NCBI GenBank assembly: GCA_900318855.1
Contig: ONMG01000188.1
Location: 1 to 31,999 of the forward strand
Length of the DNA: 31,999 nucleotides
Direction: 5' to 3'
From: an uncultured Prevotella sp.
Lineage (GTDB): Bacteria; Bacteroidota; Bacteroidia; Bacteroidales; Bacteroidaceae
The notes beneath the pieces were generated by a model. That model made no database searches. It had not been told where the DNA came from and saw only the letters and a program-made list of their open reading frames with translations. The position numbers and the translations under genes were made by a program. Below, piece by piece: positions 1-7,047 of this stretch. Within the stretch, counting starts at the first letter, position 1. Each line of letters starts with the position of its first letter.

Positions 1-406
1 ATCTTCGTACCAACTTTTTCTTATAAAAACCATGAAAAACACCGAGGGGGTGCCTCGCGGCAGGGGGCTCGCAGCCCCCGAGAGCGAGTATCCAATGGTC
101 TTACTTTGCGTTAGCGTTTGCAAACATAGTAACTATAGGATTACCATATGGGCACCCCTGCCTTTTACCCCTCAAGAACGCCACTTTCACCCCACATGAC
201 CCATAGTGTTGACCCCTCAACACCGTCCCTGTATTGGACCATTCGCCATCCCCCATAGGGCTCTTTCAGGAGGCGGTGCTCAACTCGCTATCCGAAGGGG
301 TCGGACTTTGCCATTACACCGTTATGCACGCTACCGACGCAGACCGGAGATGGTGCAAGCGGGGCGGACAAGTTTCCGATGCAACCGATTATTTAAGGTC
401 AAAGAC
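1..406. other. Gene-poor stretch upstream of metK
   Basis: I see no convincing gene here. The two overlapping short open frames (206-505 and 234-428) resemble nothing I know, and the longer one runs across the metK promoter. Three small inverted repeats stand out: CGAGG/CCTCG at 43-57, a perfect 7-bp hairpin GGGGGCT-CGC-AGCCCCC at 63-79, and a perfect 7-bp hairpin GTGTTGA-CCCC-TCAACAC at 206-223. None is followed by a T run, so none is a clear terminator. What lies upstream of base 1 is unknown. Confidence 0.6.
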
Positions 407-437
407 TTTGCGATTATTACGAAAATGACTAACTTTG
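407..437 (+). promoter_or_regulatory. Bacteroidetes-type promoter of metK
   Basis: A TTTG -33 element at 407-410 and a TAACTTTG -7 element at 430-437 are separated by 19 nt. This matches the primary-sigma promoter consensus of Bacteroidetes (TTTG, 19-21 nt, TAnnTTTG). Transcription should start near 442, giving a leader of about 115 nt before the metK ATG. Confidence 0.85.
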
Positions 438-440
438 CAG

Positions 441-557
441 GCAGATTCCGCAAGGTGGCTGCGAGGCTGAACGGGGTCTACCCTCAGAAAGCATCACATC
501 ATTAATAGGTAGGAGGACGAGGTCGCAGAGTCGTCCGCCCGTATTATTGTATATTCT
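441..557 (+). other. Structured 5' leader of metK
   Basis: This untranslated leader can form several helices: GCAG 441-444 with CTGC 459-462; CTGA plus GGG (467-475) with CCC plus TCAG (481-487); and a perfect 6-bp stem GGACGA 515-520 with TCGTCC 531-536, ending 21 nt before the ATG. CTACC 478-482 could instead pair with GGTAG 508-512, so the second helix has a mutually exclusive alternative. metK is often controlled by S-adenosylmethionine-sensing RNAs, but I could not match this leader to the SAM riboswitch classes I remember. Whether it regulates is an open question. Confidence 0.4.
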
Positions 558-1832
558 ATGTCATATCTCTTTTCATCAGAGTCAGTTTCCGAGGGGCATC
601 CAGACAAAGTATCCGATCAGATTTCCGACGCCCTCCTCGACCAGTTTCTCGCCTACGATCGTCAGGCCCACTGTGCCATTGAGAGTTTTGTCACCACAGG
701 CCAGGTAGTCATCATGGGTGAGGTTAGCTCCAGTGCCTACATCGACCTGCAAACCGTTGCCCGCAATACAATCAACAAGATCGGTTATACGAAGGCAGAT
801 TATCAGTTCGACGGCAACTCCTGCGGTATCCTGACCGCCATCCACGAGCAAAGCGATGACATCGCCCGAGGAGTGAACCGCGAGGAAGCCGACAACCAGG
901 GTGCAGGCGACCAGGGCATGATGTTCGGCTACGCCTCCAATGAGACCGAAAACTATATGCCAGTGAGCCTCGACCTGGCCCACCTCATCATGCGCACACT
1001 GGCCGACATCCGGAAAGAAGGCCGCGAGATGACTTATCTGCGCCCGGATGCCAAGAGCCAGGTCACAGTGGAATACAGCGACGACGGCAAGCCTCAGCGC
1101 ATCGATACCATTGTGGTGAGCACCCAGCACGACCCCTTCATTCAGAAAGCCGACGGCAGCGATGACGACGAGGCCATGCTCCGGCAGATTCACGACGACG
1201 TGGTTAACATCCTCATGCCCCGCGTAAAGGCGCAGTTAGGGCCGAAGGTGCTGGCTCTCTTCAACGGCGACATCCGCTATCTGGTCAATCCAACCGGAAA
1301 GTTCGTCATCGGCGGTCCCCACGGTGACACAGGACTGACGGGACGCAAGATAATCGTCGACACCTACGGCGGCAAAGGCGCTCACGGCGGAGGAGCATTC
1401 TCGGGCAAAGACCCGTCGAAAGTCGACCGTTCGGCAGCCTACATGGCACGCTACATCGCCAAGAACATGGTCGCCGCCGGAGTAAGCGACGAGATGCTGG
1501 TCCAGTTAGCCTATGCCATCGGTGTGGCCGAACCCGTGAGCGTCTATGTCAACACTTACGGTCACAGCCATGTCAACATGAGCGACGGTGACATTGCCCG
1601 GCACATCCGCCAGCTCTTCGACCTCCGTCCCAAAGCCATCGAGCGCACGCTCAAGCTCCGTTATCCCATCTATCTCCCCACTGCCGCCTATGGCCACATG
1701 GGCAGAAAGAATGAATGGGTGAAGCGCACCTTCAAGAGTCGCTATCACGAGACGCGCACGATTGAGGTAGAGCTCTTCACCTGGGAGAAGCTCGACCGCG
1801 TGGACGAAATCAAGAAAGCATTCTCACTTTGA
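558..1832 (+). CDS. metK: S-adenosylmethionine synthetase (methionine adenosyltransferase)
   Basis: Cytosolic enzyme that makes S-adenosylmethionine from ATP and L-methionine, releasing phosphate and diphosphate. The 424-aa protein is close to full family length. It carries GHPDK at residues 13-17 (ATP site), GAGDQGMMFGY at 115-125, GGPHGDTGLTGRK at 252-264 and the glycine-rich GGGAFSGKDPSKVDRS at 277-292, all hallmark segments of the family with catalytic residues intact. The ATG at 558 is preferred because the family begins with this (F/L)xSESVSEGHPDK block. It is the first gene of a likely operon: its TGA stop shares a base with the ATG of the DUF4271 gene, so translation of the two is probably coupled. 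Expression is driven from the 407-437 promoter. Confidence 0.98.
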   Translation: MSYLFSSESVSEGHPDKVSDQISDALLDQFLAYDRQAHCAIESFVTTGQVVIMGEVSSSAYIDLQTVARNTINKIGYTKADYQFDGNSCGILTAIHEQSDDIARGVNREEADNQGAGDQGMMFGYASNETENYMPVSLDLAHLIMRTLADIRKEGREMTYLRPDAKSQVTVEYSDDGKPQRIDTIVVSTQHDPFIQKADGSDDDEAMLRQIHDDVVNILMPRVKAQLGPKVLALFNGDIRYLVNPTGKFVIGGPHGDTGLTGRKIIVDTYGGKGAHGGGAFSGKDPSKVDRSAAYMARYIAKNMVAAGVSDEMLVQLAYAIGVAEPVSVYVNTYGHSHVNMSDGDIARHIRQLFDLRPKAIERTLKLRYPIYLPTAAYGHMGRKNEWVKRTFKSRYHETRTIEVELFTWEKLDRVDEIKKAFSL

Positions 1833-2848
1833 TGCAGCAAGTTAACGACAGTATCCTCACTACAGAGGGAGCACAGCAAGAGCTCCACAACCAGCACGCC
1901 TCCCACGAGCTCCAGCCGTGGGAGGTGCTCAGATGGTTGCCCAAGAATGCCACTCCGGCCCAACAGGACTCCGCTATCCGCGCCCACATCCAGCCCAAGG
2001 AAATCCACTGGAGCCAACAGCCCGACACGCTCCATCTGCCCGGACAGGACCCGGGCGTGAGTCTGAAAGATTTCAGTCTGCCTCAATACTACAAAGAGTC
2101 GTTCTTCTCCAAGCAGCCCTGGTTCCACCCCGAGCTCAACGGCGGTCGGCAGGGTGTGGCCGGCGACCCCATCCCCTACACCATAGCGAGTGACAACCTC
2201 ATCACCTCGCTGCTGCTCTTCTGCTTCATCCTCTCCACCCTCACCTTCTCCCGGACGCAGCGCTTTATCAGCCGACAGCTGAAAGCCTTCTTCTATAGTC
2301 CCCGAAGCCACTCCGCCGACCTCACCGAAACGGGCAACGAGCTGCGCTTCCAAATGTTCATGGGACTGCAGACCTGCCTGCTCTTCGCCCTCATCTACTT
2401 CTTCTACATCCGCACTTACGTCACCTCCACCTTCACCATTGAGCAGTACGAGATAATCGGCATCTTCACCGGGGTCATAGCTACCTACTTCCTCATCAAG
2501 GCCATAGCCTACGAAAGTGTAGGCTGGGTGTTTTTTGACCGTAAAAAAAACGAACAATGGATGAAGTCCTACCTCTTCCTCATGGGCACCGAGGGCGTGC
2601 TTCTGTTCCCCCTTGTGATGCTCCTGGCTTACTTCAATCTATCTATGAAGGCAGCTGTATTTTATGCCTTGTCAGTGGTCGTAATATTCAAAATACTTAC
2701 TCTTTATCGCTCCAGTGCAATCTTTTTTAATAGGAAAGCCGCCATTGTGCAAATATTTTTGTACTTTTGCACCTTGGAATTAATGCCGTTGATGGCATTG
2801 TGGGGAGTATTGACATTAATAGTGAATAATTTAAAGATAATTTTTTAG
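1832..2848 (+). CDS. DUF4271 family integral membrane protein
   Basis: Inner-membrane protein of unknown function from a family confined to Bacteroidetes. A soluble N-terminal part of about 115 residues, rich in Gln, His and Pro, precedes about six hydrophobic segments (near residues 122-140, 177-195, 207-225, 247-268, 273-292 and 305-331). The family is normally found beside the HemD-like gene, as it is here. I chose the ATG at 1832, which overlaps the metK stop by one base (TGATG), over the TTG one codon earlier at 1829; the protein is then 338 aa. The HemD-like gene follows after 7 nt. A -7-like TACTTTTG at 2762-2769, near its 3' end, may give the downstream genes extra transcription, but no -33 partner is evident. 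Confidence 0.8.
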   Translation: MQQVNDSILTTEGAQQELHNQHASHELQPWEVLRWLPKNATPAQQDSAIRAHIQPKEIHWSQQPDTLHLPGQDPGVSLKDFSLPQYYKESFFSKQPWFHPELNGGRQGVAGDPIPYTIASDNLITSLLLFCFILSTLTFSRTQRFISRQLKAFFYSPRSHSADLTETGNELRFQMFMGLQTCLLFALIYFFYIRTYVTSTFTIEQYEIIGIFTGVIATYFLIKAIAYESVGWVFFDRKKNEQWMKSYLFLMGTEGVLLFPLVMLLAYFNLSMKAAVFYALSVVVIFKILTLYRSSAIFFNRKAAIVQIFLYFCTLELMPLMALWGVLTLIVNNLKIIF

Positions 2849-2855
2849 GACACTG

Positions 2856-3602
2856 ATGATTAAGAAGATCTTGGTATCACAGCCGCAGCCCGCCAGCGCA
2901 AAGTCGCCTTATTATGATATTGAGAAAGAATTCAATGTAGAGTGCGTATTCCGTCCGTTCTTCAAGGTGGAGGGAATCACCGCAAAGGAATTCCGTCAGG
3001 AGCGCATTAATCTGCTCGACTACACCGCCGTGGTGTTCACCTCGCGCCATGCCGTCGACAATTATTTTAAACTGGCCAAGGAGATGCGTGTCACCATCCC
3101 CGAAGACATGAAATATTTCTGCGTCATCGAAACCATAGCACTCTACATACAGAAGTATGTACAGTACCGCAAGCGCAAAGTATTCTTTGGAACTACGGGC
3201 AAAATCAATGACCTTGTTCCCCTCATGGCCAAGCATAAGCAGGAGAAATATCTCGTGCCCATGAGCAGCGTTCACAATGACGACGTCAAGAACATGCTTG
3301 ATGCCAAGAAGCTGAATCATACAGAGTGCGTGATGTACCGCACGGTGAGCAATGACTTCACCGATGAGGAGCGCGCCTCATTCGACTACGACATGCTCAT
3401 CTTCTTCAGCCCCACAGGCGTGAAAGCGCTCAAGGCTAACTTCCCCGATTTCAACCAGGGCGACATCAAGATAGGCGTCTTTGGTCCGGCTACTGCCAAG
3501 ACCATTGCCGAGGAGCATCTCCGTCTCGACCTTCAGGCCCCGACACCCGAGTTCCCGTCGATGACCAGCGCCTTAAAGGACTTTTTGAAGAAGAATCAGT
3601 AA
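2856..3602 (+). CDS. HemD-like protein (uroporphyrinogen-III synthase family)
   Basis: The 248-aa protein has the two-lobed alpha/beta pattern of uroporphyrinogen-III synthase, which cyclises hydroxymethylbilane. A lobe begins MIKKILVSQP; the segment TAVVFTSRHAVDNYF (residues about 58-72) and the matching second-lobe segment MLIFFSPTGVKAL are the typical (F/V)TSxxAV repeats. The C-terminal GVFGPATAKTI resembles the usual 'iG..Ta.al' block. It has no signal peptide and should be cytosolic. It sits 7 nt after DUF4271 and 9 nt before rnpA, not with other tetrapyrrole genes. Sequence divergence in this family is high, so the fold call is firmer than the reaction; many Bacteroidales lack the early haem pathway, which makes the substrate uncertain. 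Confidence 0.75.
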   Translation: MIKKILVSQPQPASAKSPYYDIEKEFNVECVFRPFFKVEGITAKEFRQERINLLDYTAVVFTSRHAVDNYFKLAKEMRVTIPEDMKYFCVIETIALYIQKYVQYRKRKVFFGTTGKINDLVPLMAKHKQEKYLVPMSSVHNDDVKNMLDAKKLNHTECVMYRTVSNDFTDEERASFDYDMLIFFSPTGVKALKANFPDFNQGDIKIGVFGPATAKTIAEEHLRLDLQAPTPEFPSMTSALKDFLKKNQ

Positions 3603-3611
3603 TCACACCTC

Positions 3612-4013
3612 ATGCAGGAAGCAGACAGCCACACACTGAGCAAGAAAGAGCGGCTGTGCAGCAGAACGCTCATAGAGAAACTCTTCGACAAGAGTGGAAG
3701 CCGCTCTATGTCGGCCTATCCTTTGCGTGCCGTATGGCGGCTCAGTGAGCTGAGAGCCGGCGAAAGCAGCCTGCAGATGATGGTGAGCGTACCGAAGAAA
3801 TGCTTCAAGCGTGCTGTCAAGCGCAATCGGGTGAAGCGGCAGGTGCGCGAGGCCTTCCGCCTCCACAAGGCCGAGCTCAGCACGCTCCTTGCCGGAAGAG
3901 ACGACCAGTGTCTGACGATAGCCTTCATCTGGCTCGACAGCAAGCTCCATAGCACTGCCACAGTAGACAGCCGTGTAGCAGGACTCATGGAGCGCATCCG
4001 CGAGAAGCTATGA
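3612..4013 (+). CDS. rnpA: Ribonuclease P protein component
   Basis: Small basic protein that binds RNase P RNA and helps position precursor tRNAs for 5' maturation. The 133-aa product is near the usual length. It contains the signature stretch SVPKKCFKRAVKRNRVKRQVREAFR around residues 58-82, with the RNR core that contacts the RNA, and the N-terminal LSKKERLCSR segment typical of the family. It begins 9 nt after the HemD-like stop, and its last four bases (ATGA) overlap the start of yidD, the usual rnpA-yidD pairing that links tRNA processing with membrane protein insertion genes. rpmH, often found upstream in other phyla, is absent. Confidence 0.95.
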   Translation: MQEADSHTLSKKERLCSRTLIEKLFDKSGSRSMSAYPLRAVWRLSELRAGESSLQMMVSVPKKCFKRAVKRNRVKRQVREAFRLHKAELSTLLAGRDDQCLTIAFIWLDSKLHSTATVDSRVAGLMERIREKL

Positions 4014-4261
4014 GACACCTCACCACCCTCACGCACTATCTCTTCCTGCCGCTTCAGTGGGTTCTACTGGGTGGAATCCTGTTCTATCAGCACTTCATCA
4101 GCCCTTTCACCCCACCCAGCTGCCGGTTCACACCCACATGCTCAGAATATGCCCGCCAGGCCATTCAGAAGTATGGTCCGTTCAAAGGCTTAGCCTTGGC
4201 CATTTGGCGCATCCTGCGCTGCAATCCCTGGGGCGGTAGCGGCTACGACCCAGTGCCATAG
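4010..4261 (+). CDS. yidD: Membrane protein insertion efficiency factor YidD
   Basis: 83-aa membrane-associated protein thought to assist YidC-dependent insertion of inner-membrane proteins. It has an N-terminal hydrophobic segment (about residues 10-28) and the family core: FYQHFISPFTPPSCRFTPTCSEYA with its conserved cysteines, the YGPFKG motif, and a C-terminal RCNPWGGSGYDPVP. Length and all conserved blocks are standard. Its ATG overlaps the rnpA stop by 4 nt. The next gene, tyrS, starts 80 nt later with no promoter that I can see between them. Confidence 0.95.
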   Translation: MRHLTTLTHYLFLPLQWVLLGGILFYQHFISPFTPPSCRFTPTCSEYARQAIQKYGPFKGLALAIWRILRCNPWGGSGYDPVP

Positions 4262-4285
4262 CATAACGACATGACAACGATGACA

Positions 4286-4309
4286 GACCAGCGCCCCTAT
4301 CAGCTGGTC
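4286..4309 (+). other. Hairpin between yidD and tyrS
   Basis: A perfect 7-bp stem, GACCAGC (4286-4292) with GCTGGTC (4303-4309), encloses a 10-nt loop. No T run follows, so it is unlikely to be a full terminator. It may be an mRNA processing or stability element between the rnpA-yidD part and tyrS. Confidence 0.4.
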
Positions 4310-4341
4310 CAGCCGATAACAATATTAAAAACCCAAGAACA

Positions 4342-5643
4342 ATGAAGAACTTCGTAGAGGAGCTAAAATGGCGCGGAATGCTCGCGCAAATCATGCCGGG
4401 GACGGAAGACTATCTCCAGCACAACCTCACGTCGGCCTACTTAGGCACCGACCCTACTGCCGACTCACTCCATATAGGTCACCTTTGTGGCATCATGATG
4501 CTTCGCCATTTCCAGCGCTGCGGACACAAGCCCTACCTGCTTATCGGTGGTGCCACGGGAATGATTGGCGACCCCTCTGGCAAAAGCCAGGAGCGCAACC
4601 TGCTCGATGCCGACACACTCTATCACAATCAGGAATGCATCAAGAAGCAAGTGAGCAAATTCCTCGACTTTGAAGGCAATGAGCCCAACAAAGCCGAACT
4701 GGTCAACAACTACGACTGGATGAAGGACTTCAGCTTCCTTGATTTCGCACGCGAAGTAGGCAAGCACATCACCGTCAACTATATGATGGCTAAGGACAGC
4801 GTGCAGAAGCGCCTCAACGGTGAGGCTCGCGACGGTCTCTCCTTCACCGAGTTCACCTATCAGCTTATCCAGGGCTACGACTTCCTCTATCAGTACCAAC
4901 ACTACGGTGTGCGCCTCCAGATGGGTGGCAACGACCAGTGGGGCAACATGACTACCGGCACCGAGCTCATCCGCCGCACACTGGGTCAGGAAGCCACCGC
5001 CTTCTGCCTCACCTGCCCTCTCATCACCAAGTCCGACGGCAAGAAATTCGGAAAGACCGAGAGTGGCAATGTATGGCTCGACCGTAAGCGCACCTCACCC
5101 TACGCCTTCTATCAGTTCTGGCTCAATGTGAGCGACGACGATGCCGAACGCTACATCCGCATCTTCACATCGCTCGACCGTGAGACCATCGACGCCCTCA
5201 TCGCCGAGCATCGTCAGGATCCCGGCCGCCGCATCCTTCAGAAGCGTCTTGCTGCCGAGGTGACGGCAATGGTGCACTCGCAGGAGGACCTCGACATGGC
5301 CATCGCAGCCAGCAACATCCTCTTCGGCAAGTCGACCAAGGACGATCTGCTGCATCTGGACGAGCAGACGCTGCTGGATGTCTTCAACGGCGTGCCTCGT
5401 TTCACCCTCGACAAAGCCCAGCTCGGTCAGCCTGCCGTGGAGCTCTTCACGAGCGACGCTGCCAAGGTGTTCAGCAGCAAGGGCGAGATGAGGAAACTGG
5501 TGCAGGGCGGAGGTGTCAGCCTCAATAAGGAGAAGCTCGCTGCCTTCGACCGACCTGTCACTGCCGACGACCTCATCGACGGCAAGTACCTCATTGTCCA
5601 AAGAGGTAAGAAAAACTACTTCCTCATCACGGTGAAGGCGTAG
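4342..5643 (+). CDS. tyrS: Tyrosyl-tRNA synthetase
   Basis: Cytosolic class I aminoacyl-tRNA synthetase that charges tRNA-Tyr in an ATP-dependent two-step reaction. The 433-aa protein has the HIGH motif at residues 44-47 (in SLHIGHL), the tyrosine-site block GGNDQWGN near 195-202, and KFGKT at 235-239 as the KMSKS equivalent, followed by a helical anticodon region. The C-terminus (about 365-433) is an S4-type RNA-binding domain, seen in VQGGGVSLN and YLIVQRGKKNY. Length is normal for the bacterial TyrS type. The ATG at 4342 gives the usual MKNFVEEL-type start. It probably belongs to the metK-yidD operon, since no promoter motif lies in the 80-nt gap upstream. Confidence 0.97.
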   Translation: MKNFVEELKWRGMLAQIMPGTEDYLQHNLTSAYLGTDPTADSLHIGHLCGIMMLRHFQRCGHKPYLLIGGATGMIGDPSGKSQERNLLDADTLYHNQECIKKQVSKFLDFEGNEPNKAELVNNYDWMKDFSFLDFAREVGKHITVNYMMAKDSVQKRLNGEARDGLSFTEFTYQLIQGYDFLYQYQHYGVRLQMGGNDQWGNMTTGTELIRRTLGQEATAFCLTCPLITKSDGKKFGKTESGNVWLDRKRTSPYAFYQFWLNVSDDDAERYIRIFTSLDRETIDALIAEHRQDPGRRILQKRLAAEVTAMVHSQEDLDMAIAASNILFGKSTKDDLLHLDEQTLLDVFNGVPRFTLDKAQLGQPAVELFTSDAAKVFSSKGEMRKLVQGGGVSLNKEKLAAFDRPVTADDLIDGKYLIVQRGKKNYFLITVKA

Positions 5644-5698
5644 CGGCAGGCCTCAAACAAGATATTTAAAGGCAAACAAGGAGATTTTGAGGCAGAAA

Positions 5699-5730
5699 TT
5701 TGGTAATGCCAAAAAACCTCCTTACCTTTG
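5699..5730 (+). promoter_or_regulatory. Promoter of tRNA-Gln
   Basis: TTTG at 5699-5702 and TACCTTTG at 5723-5730 with a 20-nt spacer match the Bacteroidetes promoter consensus exactly. The tRNA begins at 5741, about 10 nt beyond the -7 element, so the primary transcript has almost no 5' leader to trim. Confidence 0.85.
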
Positions 5731-5740
5731 CACTTAGGAT

Positions 5741-5811
5741 TGTCCCATGGTGTAATGGTAGCACTACAGGTTTTGGTTCTGTCAGTGGTGGTTCGAATCC
5801 GCCTAGGACAA
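5741..5811 (+). tRNA. tRNA-Gln, anticodon TTG
   Basis: The sequence folds into a standard cloverleaf. Acceptor arms are TGTCCCA (5741-5747) and TAGGACA (5804-5810); the anticodon stem is ACAGG/TCTGT with loop TTTTGGT and anticodon TTG at 5773-5775; the T arm GGTGG-TTCGAAT-CCGCC is at 5787-5803; the discriminator A is at 5811. CCA is not encoded (the next bases are CA then GT), as usual in Bacteroidetes. The sixth acceptor pair is a C-A mismatch and the T stem has one T-G wobble. It reads glutamine codons CAA and, by wobble, CAG. Confidence 0.95.
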
Positions 5812-5827
5812 CAGTCAGCATTTCAGA

Positions 5828-5861
5828 AGGCTCTTGATGGCAACCATCAGGAGCCTTTTTT
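5828..5861 (+). terminator. Intrinsic terminator of tRNA-Gln
   Basis: A 13-bp stem with one T-G wobble (AGGCTCTTGATGG with CCATCAGGAGCCT) and a CAA loop is followed directly by a six-T run ending at 5861. It lies 17 nt after the tRNA. Confidence 0.92.
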
Positions 5862-5905
5862 CGTGCCTTGTGCCTTTGGAGGACGAACAGCCGAAACACA
5901 ACGAC

Positions 5906-5941
5906 AGCCCCCGGAACTGCAACGAAGCAATTCCGGGGGCT
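5906..5941 (-). terminator. Terminator-like hairpin at the end of the SusCD operon
   Basis: An 11-bp perfect GC-rich stem (AGCCCCCGGAA with TTCCGGGGGCT), extended after one mismatch by TGC/GCA, encloses the loop AACGAA. It lies 57 nt beyond the stop codon of the last minus-strand operon gene. The minus-strand sequence after it is only moderately T-rich, so termination may rely mainly on stem strength or be assisted. Confidence 0.7.
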
Positions 5942-5998
5942 GAGGCGTTTCTCTATCGCTTGCTCCCACAGTGTGAAAGCAGGGATAGCAGCAGAGAC

Positions 5999-7012
5999 TT
6001 ACCAGAGGATAGCCTGGTCGGTATCCGGTATGAGCAGGTTGTACAGACGCTCCATGCTCATGTTACCCTTCACGTGATAGCGCAGAGGGTTGGCAGGGTC
6101 GGTCGTGTAGTCCGTGAACTTATAGTCCAGATAGATGGTCATCTGACGGCGCTCAATATTAGGCTTGGTCTCGTGGGGCTGAGCCTTGTAGTAATAAGAG
6201 CAGGAACCCGTCACCTGGAAGTTGACCTTGGCATTGGGATGGCGGAGCCACACCTTCACGGGACCTGTGATGGCCCCATCCTCGTTCACGCTGCCCGGCA
6301 GAATCTGGATGGCCACTTCGTAAACCTTGCGGTTGACATCCTCATTCCAGATGGTACCGGCATACATGAAGATGGTGCTGTCGTTGATGACCTTGGCCTC
6401 ACGCGAACTCTCCGTGGCAGGGTCCTTCTCCTGGCCGTCGTCGATGTAGGTGTTGAGGGTGTTCGTGCTGTAAGTACCCGAGAAGTCATTGAAGAGCTTC
6501 ACGTGCATCAGCGCCTTGTACCAGCCCTTACGCGTGTTGAGCTTGTAGTTGGACGATGGCTCAATGGTGAGCGGCAACACCCACTCATCGCTGAGGTCGA
6601 TGCCCTCCAGGTTGAACTTCACGGGGAAGAGCGCCACATCCTTGCCAGCGGGAATGGTGCAGGTCGTGGTGTCGAGGTTGTAATACTGTTCGGGCAACTG
6701 CTTATACCAGAGGTCCTCGCGGTTGACGGCGAACTTCACCTTATTCAATATAGCCAGCGTATCGTTGTCCACCCCGATGTTCACCGTGATGTCATGGCTG
6801 TTCTGCTTCGAGCCACTCACGATGACAGGCAGCTCATAGCGGGCCGAGCCGTCGGCATGGTAACGCATATAGACATCGTAGACACCATTGGAGCCGACCT
6901 GCGACTTGAATGACACCATCTGCTCATAGAGCTCGTCGCTCCATTCATCGTTGCAGGAGGTGAAGCCCAGGCAGGTGAGCAAGGCCAAGGCCAGATAGGT
7001 TATCTTTTTCAT
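5999..7012 (-). CDS. SusCD-associated surface lipoprotein (DUF4973/DUF1735-like)
   Basis: Fourth and last gene of the uptake operon. The product (337 aa from the ATG at 7012) has a lipoprotein signal ending LGFTSC, with the lipidated Cys near residue 20, followed by NDEWSDELYEQMVSF. This N-terminal pattern, the repeated 'LPVIVSG' and 'WVLPLTIEPS' strands, and the beta-rich body are typical of Bacteroidetes lipoproteins annotated DUF4973, DUF4361 or DUF1735. In characterised loci such proteins are surface glycan-binding partners of SusC/SusD. I chose the ATG at 7012 over the one four codons upstream because it starts the basic MKK of the signal peptide. No catalytic motif is visible. The exact DUF assignment is less sure than the role as a cell-surface accessory lipoprotein. 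Confidence 0.75.
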   Translation of the reverse strand: MKKITYLALALLTCLGFTSCNDEWSDELYEQMVSFKSQVGSNGVYDVYMRYHADGSARYELPVIVSGSKQNSHDITVNIGVDNDTLAILNKVKFAVNREDLWYKQLPEQYYNLDTTTCTIPAGKDVALFPVKFNLEGIDLSDEWVLPLTIEPSSNYKLNTRKGWYKALMHVKLFNDFSGTYSTNTLNTYIDDGQEKDPATESSREAKVINDSTIFMYAGTIWNEDVNRKVYEVAIQILPGSVNEDGAITGPVKVWLRHPNAKVNFQVTGSCSYYYKAQPHETKPNIERRQMTIYLDYKFTDYTTDPANPLRYHVKGNMSMERLYNLLIPDTDQAILW

Positions 7013-7047
7013 ATTGTCAGTCAATTATGTTTCTGTTATACTGTGGG

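Noticed and set aside
206..505. 99-aa open frame upstream of metK
   Set aside because: It runs through the metK promoter and leader, is Arg-rich in the manner of random GC-rich frames and has no recognisable domain.
5834..6913. 359-aa open frame on the plus strand
   Set aside because: It begins inside the tRNA terminator and runs antisense to the DUF4973-like lipoprotein gene, whose signal peptide and family blocks are clear.
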